Shown here: one piece after another, positions 8,696 to 19,254 of the stretch | How positions within the stretch are numbered: the first letter of the stretch is position 1 | Layout: the number at the start of each line of letters is the position of its first letter | Assembly (NCBI RefSeq): GCF_001421805.1 | Contig: NZ_LMLC01000006.1 | Coordinates: 1-64,000 of the forward strand | Length of the DNA: 64,000 nt | Source of the DNA: Sphingomonas sp. Leaf34 | Lineage (GTDB): Bacteria > Pseudomonadota > Alphaproteobacteria > Sphingomonadales > Sphingomonadaceae | Reading direction: 5' to 3' | The notes under the pieces: generated by a model | What the model saw: the letters and a program-made list of their open reading frames with translations, nothing else | What the model was told of the DNA's origin: nothing | The model's database searches: none | Made by a program: the position numbers and the translations under genes

Positions 8696-9384
8696 GCTGG
8701 CGCGAAGCCGGTGCCGCGATGCGGAACGGTTGCACGTCCGTTCTCGACCAGGGTGATCGATCCCTGCGGCAGGCCCGGCGCAATCGGCGCGCCGAGCAGC
8801 GGATCGACCGGCGCGCCGGTCATCACGCCCAGCATCACCCGGCTCGAAATGCCGTGCATGATCACCAGCCGGTCGCCCGCATCCGCCGCGGTATCCGCCA
8901 GCCATCTGCCGACACGCGCCGCGATCTGCGGATAGCTCTCGCCGTCGTGCGCCGTCTTCAATAGCCCGCCCGGCAGCATCACCGGCCCCACCTCGTCGAC
9001 CACGTCCGCATAATAGCGTCCGCCCCACGATCCCATGTCGATCTCGACCAGTCGTGGGTCGGTCCGCGCGTCGTGCCAGTCGAGGTCCAGATGCTCGGCG
9101 ATCACCGCCAGCGTCTGGAGCGCCCGCCCCGTCGGCGACGCCCACATAGTCAACGCCGGTTTCGCCCCCAGCGAGTCGCGCAACGCCCGCCCGAGCTCGT
9201 CGGCTTGCGCGAATCCGGCGCGCGTCAGCGGCGTATGCGCGGCATCGCCCTGCAACCGATGCGCGGCGTTGAAGACGGTTTCGCCGTGCCGCGCGACAAA
9301 ATCGCGACCATTGCGAACAGGCGGGTTTGCGGTTGATCGGGCGTCCGGTTCACCCTGCCGATGGCTTGGAATCATGGCCGGCAT
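8692..9384 (-). CDS. Histidine phosphatase (phosphoglycerate-mutase-like) family protein
   Basis: The FVARHGETVFN motif holds the catalytic phospho-histidine (RHGE), and later GRALQT, the acidic EIDMGSWGG segment and LVIMHGISSRVM (second catalytic histidine) complete the family pattern. Members dephosphorylate small phosphoesters or act as sugar-phosphate phosphatases. The predicted 230-residue form has about 30 residues before the RHG motif, longer than usual; start codons at 9375 or further in are possible. It is coupled by a four-base overlap to the exported protein gene downstream. Confidence 0.88.
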   Translation of the reverse strand: MPAMIPSHRQGEPDARSTANPPVRNGRDFVARHGETVFNAAHRLQGDAAHTPLTRAGFAQADELGRALRDSLGAKPALTMWASPTGRALQTLAVIAEHLDLDWHDARTDPRLVEIDMGSWGGRYYADVVDEVGPVMLPGGLLKTAHDGESYPQIAARVGRWLADTAADAGDRLVIMHGISSRVMLGVMTGAPVDPLLGAPIAPGLPQGSITLVENGRATVPHRGTGFAPA

Positions 9385-9514
9385 TTCAACCCCCTGTGGC
9401 GCAAAAGCAACGGATTTCCGCGTTTATCTGGGGTTCATGCAACGCCCGGGCGGTTGGTCCATTGGAGCGGTCCACCCCGCGTCTTGGGGTGACCAGATAG
9501 TAAGGAGTATCCCA

Positions 9515-10168
9515 ATGCGTAAGCTTATCGCCGCCTCGCTGCTCGCCACCACCGCCGTGGCCGCACCAGCCCTCGCCCAGACCAACCCGACCTTCACCGG
9601 CCCGCGCGTCGAGGCCACGCTCGGCTACGACCACACCGGCGCCGGCAGCAGCGTGTCCAACAACAACGGGCGCGACGACCAGAAGATCGACGGCCTGCTG
9701 TACGGCGGCGGCATCGGCTACGACATCGCGACCTCGAGCAACATCGTGCTAGGCGCAGAAGCCGAACTGACCGGCTCGACCGCCAAGAGCGACCGCAACG
9801 ACTATACCAGCGACTTCGGCTATGGCCGCGTCAAGCAGGGCCGCGACATCTATGTCGGCGCGCGCGCAGGCTATGTCGTCGCACCGACGACGATGCTGTA
9901 CGTCAAGGGCGGCTACACCAACGCGAAGCTCGACGTGCTCGCCGGCAGCACCAGCCAGACGACCGACAACAGCTTCAAGCTCAACGGCTGGCGCGTCGGC
10001 GCGGGTGCCGAGCATGCGGTCGGCCCGAACAGCTATGCCAAGCTCGAATATCGCTATTCGAACTATGAGCGCGGCAACATCGATTACGCGACCGGCGGCA
10101 CGAGCCAGCGGTTCGACGTCGACACGGATCGTCACCAGGTCGTCGCAAGCTACGGCTTCCGCTTCTGA
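9515..10168 (+). CDS. Outer-membrane beta-barrel porin-like protein (opacity family)
   Basis: The start at 9515 follows an AAGGAG ribosome-binding site. The first 21 residues are a signal peptide (RKLIAASLLATTAVAAPALAQ). The mature 196 residues show alternating polar/hydrophobic strands (EATLGYDHTG, IYVGARAGYVV, MLYVKGGYTN, SYAKLEYRYSNYE) and end in the aromatic-terminated strand VVASYGFRF, the signature for BamA-dependent barrel insertion. It resembles the OmpA-like/Omp25-type eight-stranded barrels common in sphingomonads. It is monocistronic, followed by a strong terminator hairpin. Confidence 0.88.
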   Translation: MRKLIAASLLATTAVAAPALAQTNPTFTGPRVEATLGYDHTGAGSSVSNNNGRDDQKIDGLLYGGGIGYDIATSSNIVLGAEAELTGSTAKSDRNDYTSDFGYGRVKQGRDIYVGARAGYVVAPTTMLYVKGGYTNAKLDVLAGSTSQTTDNSFKLNGWRVGAGAEHAVGPNSYAKLEYRYSNYERGNIDYATGGTSQRFDVDTDRHQVVASYGFRF

Positions 10169-10202
10169 TCGCGTTTTAACGCGACGTTTACCGTGATCAA
10201 AG

Positions 10203-10232
10203 AAGGGTCGGGGCGCTTGCTCCGACCCTTTG
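10203..10232 (+). terminator. Intrinsic terminator after the outer-membrane protein gene
   Basis: A nine-base-pair stem, AAGGGTCGG paired with CCGACCCTT, with a ten-base loop at 10203-10230, is followed by TGTTGTT. It lies 35 bases past the stop and separates this gene from dnaN. Confidence 0.75.
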
Positions 10233-10300
10233 TTGTTGGGTAAGCCATTAGCGGATTGCCCCCAGCCCCGAGTCCGGCTGTGGAGGCCGGGGGAATTTTG

Positions 10301-11419
10301 ATGAAGGCGACGATCGAACGCGCAACGCTCCTCAAGGGGCTGAGCCATGTCCAGTCCGTGGTGGAGCGGCGCAACACCATCCCCATCCTGTCGAACGTGC
10401 TGATCGAGGCGACCGCCGAGGGTGCGCTCAAGCTGATGGCGACCGATCTGGATCTCCAGATCAACGAATCGATCGCCGCTGCGGTCGACCAGCCCGGCGC
10501 GACCACCGTGTCCGCGCACACGCTGTTCGACATCGCGCGCAAGCTTCCCGAGGGCAGCCAGGTCCAGCTCGCCGCGTCGGAAGGCCGGATGAGCATCGTC
10601 GCGGGCCGCGCGCGCTTCTCGCTCGGCACGCTGCCGCGCGACGATTTCCCGGTGATCGCGGAAGGGGAGCTGCCGACTCAGTTCGAACTTCCCGCCGAGA
10701 CCTTGAAGCAGATCATCGACAAGACCCGCTTCGCGATCTCGACCGAAGAGACTCGCTATTATCTCAACGGCATCTTCCTCCACGTCGCGGACGGCGACAG
10801 CTCGAACCCGGTGCTGAAGGCCGCCGCGACCGACGGCCACCGCCTCGCCCGCGTCACGCTGCCGCGGCCCGAGGGTGCCGAATCGATGCCCGACGTGATC
10901 GTCCCGCGCAAATGCATCGGTGAGCTGCGCAAGCTGCTCGACGAGGTCGACGGCTCGGTCGGCGTCTCGCTGTCGCCGACCAAGATCCGCTTCGATCTCG
11001 GCCAGGCGATCCTGACCTCGAAGCTGATCGACGGCACCTTCCCCGATTACAGCCGCGTGATCCCGACCGGCAACGACAAGATCCTCAAGATCGACCCCAA
11101 GAGCTTCATGGAAGGCGTCGACCGTGTCTCGACCATCGCCACCGAGAAGACCCGCGCGGTGAAGATGGCGCTCGATCGCGACAAGATCACGCTGTCGGTG
11201 ACCTCGCCCGAAAACGGCACCGCCGCCGAGGAAGTCCCCGGCGATTACGTCGCGCTCCCGTTCGAGATCGGCTTCAACAGCCGCTACCTGATGGACATCC
11301 TCGCGCAGATCGACGGCGACATGGTCGAGGTCCACCTCGCCGACGCCGCCGCGCCGACGCTGATCCGCGAAAACGACAAGTCGCCCGCGCTCTACGTGCT
11401 TATGCCGATGCGCGTGTGA
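10301..11419 (+). CDS. dnaN: DNA polymerase III beta subunit (sliding clamp)
   Basis: The 372-residue product forms the ring-shaped dimer that tethers DNA polymerase III to its template. Recognisable segments include the N-terminal MKATIERATLLKGLSHVQSVVERRNTIP (shown here only as a start landmark), TDLDLQI, DDFPVI, YYLNGIFLH, ATDGHRLA, SKLIDGTFPDYSRVIP, FNSRYL and the ending YVLMPMRV, in the order expected for three clamp domains. The ATG at 10301 is chosen because the clamp begins there; a GC-rich hairpin lies immediately upstream. dnaA is not adjacent; the next genes are a Coq4-like gene and recF. Confidence 0.97.
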   Translation: MKATIERATLLKGLSHVQSVVERRNTIPILSNVLIEATAEGALKLMATDLDLQINESIAAAVDQPGATTVSAHTLFDIARKLPEGSQVQLAASEGRMSIVAGRARFSLGTLPRDDFPVIAEGELPTQFELPAETLKQIIDKTRFAISTEETRYYLNGIFLHVADGDSSNPVLKAAATDGHRLARVTLPRPEGAESMPDVIVPRKCIGELRKLLDEVDGSVGVSLSPTKIRFDLGQAILTSKLIDGTFPDYSRVIPTGNDKILKIDPKSFMEGVDRVSTIATEKTRAVKMALDRDKITLSVTSPENGTAAEEVPGDYVALPFEIGFNSRYLMDILAQIDGDMVEVHLADAAAPTLIRENDKSPALYVLMPMRV

Positions 11420-11443
11420 CACTCATGCCCTGACGATCGATCG

Positions 11444-11472
11444 AAAGGCCATCCTTCGGGGTGGCCTTTTTC
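11444..11472 (+). terminator. Intrinsic terminator downstream of dnaN
   Basis: Bases GGCCATCC and GGGTGGCC form an eight-pair stem around a TTCG tetraloop, preceded by AAA and followed by TTTTT. It ends dnaN transcription before the Coq4-like gene. Confidence 0.85.
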
Positions 11473-11529
11473 GTTTGAACGCAGCGCCGGATCTGATACT
11501 AACAGCAATGTCAGTAAGGAGTCGATTCG

Positions 11530-12330
11530 ATGGCGAAGCTTCCTCCCTTTCCCGGTACGACGGGTCGTCGCGATTGGCGGACGGCGTTCGACGCGATCAA
11601 GAAACTGCTCGCCAACGGTGACGACACGACTCAGGTATTCCGGATCATGCGCGCGCTGAACGTCGGCAACGCGCCAATGAACTATGCCCGGCTGATCGCC
11701 ACCGAACAGGGCGGGCGGATCGCCTATGACCAGGTCGAACTCGCACGGCGCTTTTCCGACCCCGCCTTCGTCGCGAGCTTCGCGCCCGGCACGGTCGGTG
11801 CCGCGTATCGCGACTTCCTCGAGACGACGGGCTATTCCGCCGACGGCTTGGTCGAGGTCTCGCGCCTCGTGCCAAGCGAGGACGATCTGGCGCACCCATA
11901 CGCCTGGTTCGGCCGGCGCGTGCGCGACACGCACGACATCTGGCACGTACTGACCGGCTACAAGGCGGACGAGAGCATGGGCGAGGCCGCGCTGGTCGCG
12001 TTCAGCTATGCGCAGGTCGGCGGGCTCGGCTGGGCGCTGATCGGCTCGGCGGCGGCGCTGAAAAGCATCCGCGTCACCGGCAGCCGGCTCTTCGCGAACG
12101 CGGTCTGGGAAGGCTATCGCCACGGCCGCAAGGCGAAGTGGATTTCGGGCGAGGACTATCTGACCCTCCTGCACGAGCCGCTCGACGCCGCGCGCGCACG
12201 GCTCGGTATCGCGACACCGGTCGCGTATCTGCACGCGCAGCGCGAACTCGGACCCGAGCTCGCCTCGTATCTCAGCACGCAGCGCGCGGCGACCGCCGCG
12301 GCCACCGTGCCGGAGCGGATCGCCGCCTGA
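11530..12330 (+). CDS. Coq4-family ubiquinone biosynthesis protein
   Basis: The 266-residue product carries the Coq4 metal-site motif HDIWHVLTGYKADESMGE (about residues 138-155), with the HDxxH...E arrangement used in eukaryotic COQ4. A glycine-rich helix FSYAQVGGLGWALIG and the C-terminal HEPLDAARARLGI are also typical. COQ4 has been linked to oxidative decarboxylation of the ubiquinone head group and to organising the Coq enzymes. Alphaproteobacterial versions are widespread but less studied. It lies between the dnaN terminator and recF, with its own promoter likely in 11473-11529. Confidence 0.85.
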   Translation: MAKLPPFPGTTGRRDWRTAFDAIKKLLANGDDTTQVFRIMRALNVGNAPMNYARLIATEQGGRIAYDQVELARRFSDPAFVASFAPGTVGAAYRDFLETTGYSADGLVEVSRLVPSEDDLAHPYAWFGRRVRDTHDIWHVLTGYKADESMGEAALVAFSYAQVGGLGWALIGSAAALKSIRVTGSRLFANAVWEGYRHGRKAKWISGEDYLTLLHEPLDAARARLGIATPVAYLHAQRELGPELASYLSTQRAATAAATVPERIAA

Positions 12331-12427
12331 CGCGACGGTCGACCCGACCAGCCCCTTACCCCGTTCGTGCTGAGCGAACGGAAAAGGGCGATGCAATCGG
12401 CTCCGAAAGTCCTTTAAGGCGGGGGTA

Positions 12428-13582
12428 ATGCTCTCGCGCCTCGTCCTTACCGATTTCCGCAATCACGCCGATCTGACGCTCGCACCGGGCGCAGGCTTCG
12501 TCGTGCTGACCGGCGAGAACGGCGCGGGCAAGACCAACATCCTCGAAGCGGTATCGCTGCTCGCCCCCGGCCGCGGCCTGCGGCGCGCTGCGCTCGGCGA
12601 AATGGCGCGCCAGGGCGGCGCCGGCGGCTTCGGCGTCGCGGCCACCTTGTCCCCCGAGGCGTCGGCGCAGGACGCCGCCCAATCCCCCTCCCGCTTGCGG
12701 GAGGGGTTAGGGGAGGGCGCGACGTACGTACCGGCGTCCGGTGTCGAGGAAAACGCGCCCCTCCCCCGACCCCTCCCGCAAGCGGGAGGGTCCGCGCCCG
12801 AGCGCCGCATCGTCCGCATCCAGGGTGCCACCACCACCGCCAACGCGCTCGCCGAGTGGCTCACCATCCTGTGGCTCACCCCTGCGATGGACCGGCTGTT
12901 CGTCGCGCCCGCAGGTGAGCGCCGCAGCTTTGTCGATCGCCTCACGCTCGCGCTCGCGCCCGCCCACGCGCACCACGCCGCGCGCTACGACGCGGCGATG
13001 CGTGCGCGTAACCGGTTGCTCGCCGATGAAGGCCGCCCCGATGGCGACTGGCTCTCCGCGCTCGAGGCGCAGATGGCCGAACACGGCGCCGCCGTCGACG
13101 CGGCCCGGCGCGAGACGGTGGCGTTGCTCGGCGCGCGGCTCGCGGACCAGGACGACGGCCCGTTCCCGCGCGCCGGGCTGGCGCTCAACGGCTGGAACGG
13201 CGACACGACCCGGCTGCACGTCGATCTCGCCCAGGCGCGCGCGCGCGATGCCGCCGCCGGGCGCACGCTCGCCGGCCCGCACCGCGTCGACCTGATCGTC
13301 ACGCATCGCGACAAGGCGCGCGCCGCCTCGCTCGCCTCCACCGGCGAGCAGAAGGCGCTGCTCCTCGGCATCGTCCTGGCGCATGCCGATCTCGTCGCCG
13401 AACGCACCGGCACCCCGCCCGTGCTGCTCCTCGACGAGGTCGCCGCGCACCTCGATCCGGCCCGCCGCGCGGCGCTGTTCGCCCGGCTCGCGGGCCGCGG
13501 GCAGGTGTGGATGACGGGCACCGAGGACGCGCTGTTCGACGCGATCGACACACAGGCAACGCGGATCGCGGTCGGGCGTTAG
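12428..13582 (+). CDS. recF: DNA replication and repair protein RecF, with an in-frame palindromic repeat
   Basis: RecF is the ATPase that, with RecO and RecR, loads RecA onto gapped DNA. The 384-residue product has Walker A LTGENGAGKTN (about residues 29-39), the signature STGEQKALLLGIVLAHADL and Walker B VLLLDEVAAHLD, so the ATPase core is complete. Residues about 87-121 (SPSRLREGLGEG ... PLPRPLPQAGG) are the translation of a 105-base palindromic repeat and replace or extend a lobe-II loop. The reading frame is preserved on both sides, so the protein is probably functional. It lies between the Coq4-like gene and the OmpA gene. Confidence 0.95.
   Translation: MLSRLVLTDFRNHADLTLAPGAGFVVLTGENGAGKTNILEAVSLLAPGRGLRRAALGEMARQGGAGGFGVAATLSPEASAQDAAQSPSRLREGLGEGATYVPASGVEENAPLPRPLPQAGGSAPERRIVRIQGATTTANALAEWLTILWLTPAMDRLFVAPAGERRSFVDRLTLALAPAHAHHAARYDAAMRARNRLLADEGRPDGDWLSALEAQMAEHGAAVDAARRETVALLGARLADQDDGPFPRAGLALNGWNGDTTRLHVDLAQARARDAAAGRTLAGPHRVDLIVTHRDKARAASLASTGEQKALLLGIVLAHADLVAERTGTPPVLLLDEVAAHLDPARRAALFARLAGRGQVWMTGTEDALFDAIDTQATRIAVGR
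12686..12790. repeat. Palindromic repeat inserted within recF coding sequence
   Basis: Left arm 12686-12721 and right arm 12754-12790 are reverse complements with only a few differences, and each includes the hairpin CCCTCCCGC-TT-GCGGGAGGG. The total span of about 105 bases is a multiple of three, and it has no stop in the recF frame. Related but not identical elements lie in intergenic DNA at 8045-8170 and 14509-14660. Confidence 0.85.
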
Positions 13583-13669
13583 GCTGAACGCGCGCTGTCG
13601 ATCGACGTCACCGCGTGTTCAAGCGGACGCGCCCAAAGCTCCGTCCATCGACGACCTGGAGAGACAGCA

Positions 13670-14500
13670 ATGACCCGGACATTCACGCGCGCCGCCCTTG
13701 GCGTCCTGATGATCGCAGCGACTACCGCCCCCATCCTCACGGCGCCCGCCGTTGCGCAGGTCGGCGCAGGCGCGCGCGACGGCGGCCGCTACGACATGAG
13801 CCGCGCGCCCTGGTTGCGCCCCGGCTACCGCCTTGAAGGTGCAGGCGTGCCGATTCTGTTTCCCGAACTGCGCAATACGCCGCGCGGTCGCGCGTTCGTG
13901 ATGCCCAATTTTGACGCCAACGGCGACGGCCGGATCAACCGCCGCGAAGCCGACGACGCCAACCGCGAGTTCGCGCGCATCGCCGGCCCGCGCCGCGACC
14001 GGTTCGACTGGGACGCCTATGGCCGCAACCCGGGTGGCTATCGCGGCGACCGCGGCGGCGGCACCACGGTGGTCGAGACCACGACGACGTGGGACCGCGG
14101 CGCGATGCGCAATTACGGCTTCCGCCAGACACCGCGCGGTGCGACGCTGACTCTGCAGGAGGACGTGCTGTTCCGCACCGACAGCGCGGTGCTGCGCCCC
14201 GGCGCGATCGAGAAGCTGCGCCCGCTCGCGGGTTATCTGCGCGGCAATCCGGGCGTCCGCGTGGCGATCGACGGCTTCACTGACTCGCGCGGCACCGACG
14301 CGCACAACCAGGACCTGTCCGAGCGCCGCGCGGCGAGCGTCCGCCAGGCCTTCGACGACATGGACGTCGTCCGCGCGCGCTTCAGCGTCGTCGGCCATGG
14401 CGAAAGCCAGCCAGTCGCGACGAACACGACCGCCGCCGGCATGCGCCTCAACCGCCGCGTCGAAGTGACGCTGCTAGGCCAACGCGCCGACCGCTTCTGA
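13670..14500 (+). CDS. OmpA-family outer-membrane protein with an EF-hand-like segment
   Basis: The 276-residue product has a long signal peptide ending near PAVAQ. A proline/arginine-rich region contains FDANGDGRINRREADD, a good EF-hand calcium loop. The C-terminal half (about residues 150-272) is an OmpA/MotB peptidoglycan-binding domain: DVLFRTDSAVLRPGA, VAIDGFTDSRGTDAHNQDLSERRAASV and LNRRVEVTLL. It probably anchors the outer membrane to the cell wall. The middle segment with GGGTTVVETTTTW is low-complexity. It is separated from recF by 87 bases and followed by two palindromic repeats. Confidence 0.9.
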   Translation: MTRTFTRAALGVLMIAATTAPILTAPAVAQVGAGARDGGRYDMSRAPWLRPGYRLEGAGVPILFPELRNTPRGRAFVMPNFDANGDGRINRREADDANREFARIAGPRRDRFDWDAYGRNPGGYRGDRGGGTTVVETTTTWDRGAMRNYGFRQTPRGATLTLQEDVLFRTDSAVLRPGAIEKLRPLAGYLRGNPGVRVAIDGFTDSRGTDAHNQDLSERRAASVRQAFDDMDVVRARFSVVGHGESQPVATNTTAAGMRLNRRVEVTLLGQRADRF

Positions 14501-14508
14501 CCACCAAC

Positions 14509-14660
14509 TCCCTCTCCCCCCCGGGGGAGAGGGAAGGGGCCCGCGGCCACTTGGCCGTGGGAAGGGTGAGGGGGCGTGAGGCTCGCGACGTATCCGCAAA
14601 AGCCCCTCACCCTTCCGTCGCCTACGGCTCCTCCCTCCCTCTCCCCGTGGGGGAGAGGGA
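14509..14660. repeat. Paired palindromic repeat, family F
   Basis: Outer hairpins TCCCTCTCCCC..GGGGAGAGGGA occur at about 14510-14532 and 14636-14660, with inner complementary blocks GGGTGAGGGG and CCCCTCACCC facing each other. It occupies the first part of the 509-base gap between the OmpA gene and gyrB. Confidence 0.75.
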
Positions 14661-14680
14661 CATGCCAACCCAAGCGACAC

Positions 14681-14784
14681 CACCCCCGGCGAAGGCCGGG
14701 GCCCAGGTGGGGGACGTCGCTGACGGAAGGTGGCGCTACGTTACGACGACCTTTCCACCTGGGCCCCGGCCTCCGCCGGGGAGG
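14681..14784. repeat. Paired palindromic repeat, family A
   Basis: Arms at 14681-14710 and 14756-14784 match the 461-566 element in design: a CCCCCGGC-GAAG-GCCGGGG core followed by CCCAGGTGG, then the reverse complement. It is the second of two tandem but different elements upstream of gyrB. Confidence 0.75.
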
Positions 14785-15009
14785 CGCCATGTCTGGAGCA
14801 AGCCAGCCCTGTCCTACACGCCACCACCCTGCCACCCTCCCCGAATGGCGATCCAACCCCCCTCGCACCCCCCACGCCCGACACCCAAAGTCCACCCACC
14901 GCGCAAAACGCTCCCAGCGTCTATACTTCCTATACTTCACTCCCCCGCGCCCCAGTCCCACCAGGCCATTTCGCTTCCGTTTCGGCCGTCCGATGCCTAT
15001 ATGCTGGGC
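14785..15009 (+). other. gyrB leader region, strongly C-rich on the plus strand
   Basis: No gene is seen between the repeat and gyrB. The plus strand is unusually rich in C and poor in G over about 200 bases. It contains a short direct repeat TATACTTCC/TATACTTCA near 14925. The gyrB promoter and ribosome-binding site must lie here, but no confident -35/-10 pair can be assigned by eye, and no clear Shine-Dalgarno precedes the ATG. Confidence 0.5.
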
Positions 15010-17544
<2,535 letters not shown>

Positions 17545-17602
17545 GCTTGGAACATCGAGTGTCCAACCGCGCTTAACGGCCATCTATCAAGGAGTGATAC
17601 GC

Positions 17603-17875
17603 ATGGCCGAAGACCGGTTGGACATCGATCTGAAGACGCTCGAGGACAATAGCGACCTGCGCCAGGTCGAGTTCGAGGGCGAAGTGAGCGACGAGCGTTA
17701 TCAGTTCGCGGTGCAGTATGACGTGCTCGAAGCGCTGAGCACCGTGGCCCCGGAGGGCGATGCCGTCGCGATCTTCAAACAGCATGCCGAAGAGATCGCC
17801 GATCTCGGCGTCGTGGCACTGGCGCGCGACCCCGACCAGGAGATCGTCGTGATCAGCGAGAACGATCTGGGCTGA
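17603..17875 (+). CDS. Small acidic protein, DUF1488-like
   Basis: An ATG at 17603 with AAGGAG eight bases upstream gives a 90-residue, strongly acidic cytosolic protein. Its layout (QVEFEGEVSDERYQFAVQYDVLEALS, then an amphipathic segment and VVISENDLG) resembles DUF1488 proteins, which are small and uncharacterised. The assignment is by eye. Its last 23 bases overlap the convergent DedA gene. Confidence 0.65.
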   Translation: MAEDRLDIDLKTLEDNSDLRQVEFEGEVSDERYQFAVQYDVLEALSTVAPEGDAVAIFKQHAEEIADLGVVALARDPDQEIVVISENDLG

Positions 17876-18476
17876 CGTCGTCGTCGGGTGAGGCGCCCGC
17901 TGCGCCGGCCTTGCGCGCGTGGCGGCCTCGCCAGAAGCGGATCGCGGCGGTCATCAGCGCCGCGACCGCGACCAAGATCGCCACGCCAACCAGCTTCTGC
18001 CTGGGCATGACCGTGTCGACCAGCTCGATCAGGCCGTCGCCGAACACATAGCCGATCCCGGTGAACACGACGCCCCACACCAGCGCCGAGATCGCGTTGA
18101 GGATCATGAACGTCCGCGCGGGCACGTGCGATGTGCCGATGGCCACCGGGCTGATCGTGCGCAGGCCGTAGAGAAACCGAAACCCGAGGATGAACACCGT
18201 CGGATGCCGCTCGAGCGTATCGAGCGCCTTGGCAAAGGCGGGTTTCTCCGCGATCCGACGGACCCGCTTGGTGTCGCGGTAATGACGCCCGGCGAAGAAA
18301 AAGAGCTGGTCTGCCGCGAACGACCCAGTCACCGCCGCCGCGGCGCTGCCGACCAGCGGCAGCAGATGTTGATGCGCGAGCAGCCCGCCGGTGACGACGC
18401 TGGTCTCCCCCTCGAACGCCGCCCCCAGAAAGATCGCGGCCAGGCCGTATTGGGTGATGAAGCTCTCGATCGACAT
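17853..18476 (-). CDS. DedA/SNARE-associated-family membrane protein
   Basis: The ATG at 18476 gives 207 residues. Family landmarks are GAAFEGETSVVTGG near residue 20 (the conserved acidic membrane-entry motif), a second re-entrant segment with FLGFRFLYGLRTISPVAIG (the G-x-R-x-x-R/P region) and three or more hydrophobic helices. DedA proteins are now regarded as lipid or undecaprenyl-phosphate translocases. The C-terminus is a charged tail (GRHARKAGAAG). The gene is convergent with, and slightly overlaps, the small acidic gene. Confidence 0.9.
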   Translation of the reverse strand: MSIESFITQYGLAAIFLGAAFEGETSVVTGGLLAHQHLLPLVGSAAAAVTGSFAADQLFFFAGRHYRDTKRVRRIAEKPAFAKALDTLERHPTVFILGFRFLYGLRTISPVAIGTSHVPARTFMILNAISALVWGVVFTGIGYVFGDGLIELVDTVMPRQKLVGVAILVAVAALMTAAIRFWRGRHARKAGAAGASPDDDVSPDRSR

Positions 18477-18547
18477 TTGCCGCCCATGACGGACCGCGTG
18501 ACGTTTAGCCAGCGCATAGAAGCGTCGTAATCGCGATACGGAAACAG

Positions 18548-19051
18548 TCAGTCGCGATCGTCCAGAAACCCCGCGAGCGCGGTCCAGGCGGGAAGCTTGG
18601 CAGCGAGCCCGACCGTGTGCAGTGGGCTGCTCGACGGCAGCGCGACGATCTGCGCGTCGGCGAAGTCGGGCCCGAGCAGCTTGCGACCGTATTTCAGCGC
18701 GGTGCTGCCGTTGAAGCCGATCGCGCGGAGGTCGGGCAGGGTGGCGATCAGCGCGGGGAGGTCGTTGCCTTCGATATCGGCGATCGCCGCATCGGTGCTC
18801 CCTGCGCGGCGCGCCGAACCGATCACGTCCCACAGCGCAACGCGCGCCACGCGCAACGCCGCGAGCCGGTCGTCATAGTCGAGCACCGTCAGGTCGCAAC
18901 CGACGACCGGCGACATAAGCTGCCAGAACTGGTTTTGCGGATGCGCGTAATAACGCTGCGCGGCGAGCGACCGGTCGCCGGGCAGGCTGCCGAGGACGAG
19001 CAGACGCGCGTCCGGAGCGGCGACGGGTGGAAAGGAATGCTTGAGCGGCAT
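18548..19051 (-). CDS. DNA-deoxyinosine glycosylase (uracil-DNA glycosylase superfamily, family 6)
   Basis: The 167-residue product shows LLVLGSLPGDRSL followed by QRYYAHPQNQFW, the family-6 (hypoxanthine-DNA glycosylase) motif I region in which an asparagine replaces the usual aspartate, and a C-terminal PSSSPLHTVG loop resembling motif II. Such enzymes excise hypoxanthine produced by adenine deamination in DNA, starting base-excision repair. It stands alone, 71 bases from the DedA start, in the same direction. Confidence 0.85.
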   Translation of the reverse strand: MPLKHSFPPVAAPDARLLVLGSLPGDRSLAAQRYYAHPQNQFWQLMSPVVGCDLTVLDYDDRLAALRVARVALWDVIGSARRAGSTDAAIADIEGNDLPALIATLPDLRAIGFNGSTALKYGRKLLGPDFADAQIVALPSSSPLHTVGLAAKLPAWTALAGFLDDRD

Positions 19052-19093
19052 GGCCCATGATAACGCTTCCGTCGTCGATAGTGCCCCGCGCCC

Positions 19094-19177
19094 TCTGTTC
19101 TCCCGCGAACGCGGGAGTCCAGGGTCGCGGGCGGCAGCGTTCGTGACTCCTGGACTCCCGCCTTCGCGGGAGAACAG
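19094..19177. repeat. Paired palindromic repeat, family B
   Basis: Arms 19094-19121 and 19150-19177 are reverse complements built on TTCTCCCGCG..CGCGGGAG and TCCAG. It occupies the divergent gap (19052-19254) between the glycosylase and the S9 peptidase. Confidence 0.75.
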
Positions 19178-19254
19178 GGTAAGCGTGGGCCGGTATCCGC
19201 ACCGCCGACCGCGATGATTGCGCCCGCTCCTGCAATCCTCCTATGTTCGGCGCC

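Noticed and set aside
12356..12420. A further full palindromic repeat between the Coq4-like gene and recF
   Set aside because: Only one short hairpin (CCGTTCG..CGAACGG) is visible, without a paired arm; kept out of the repeat list.
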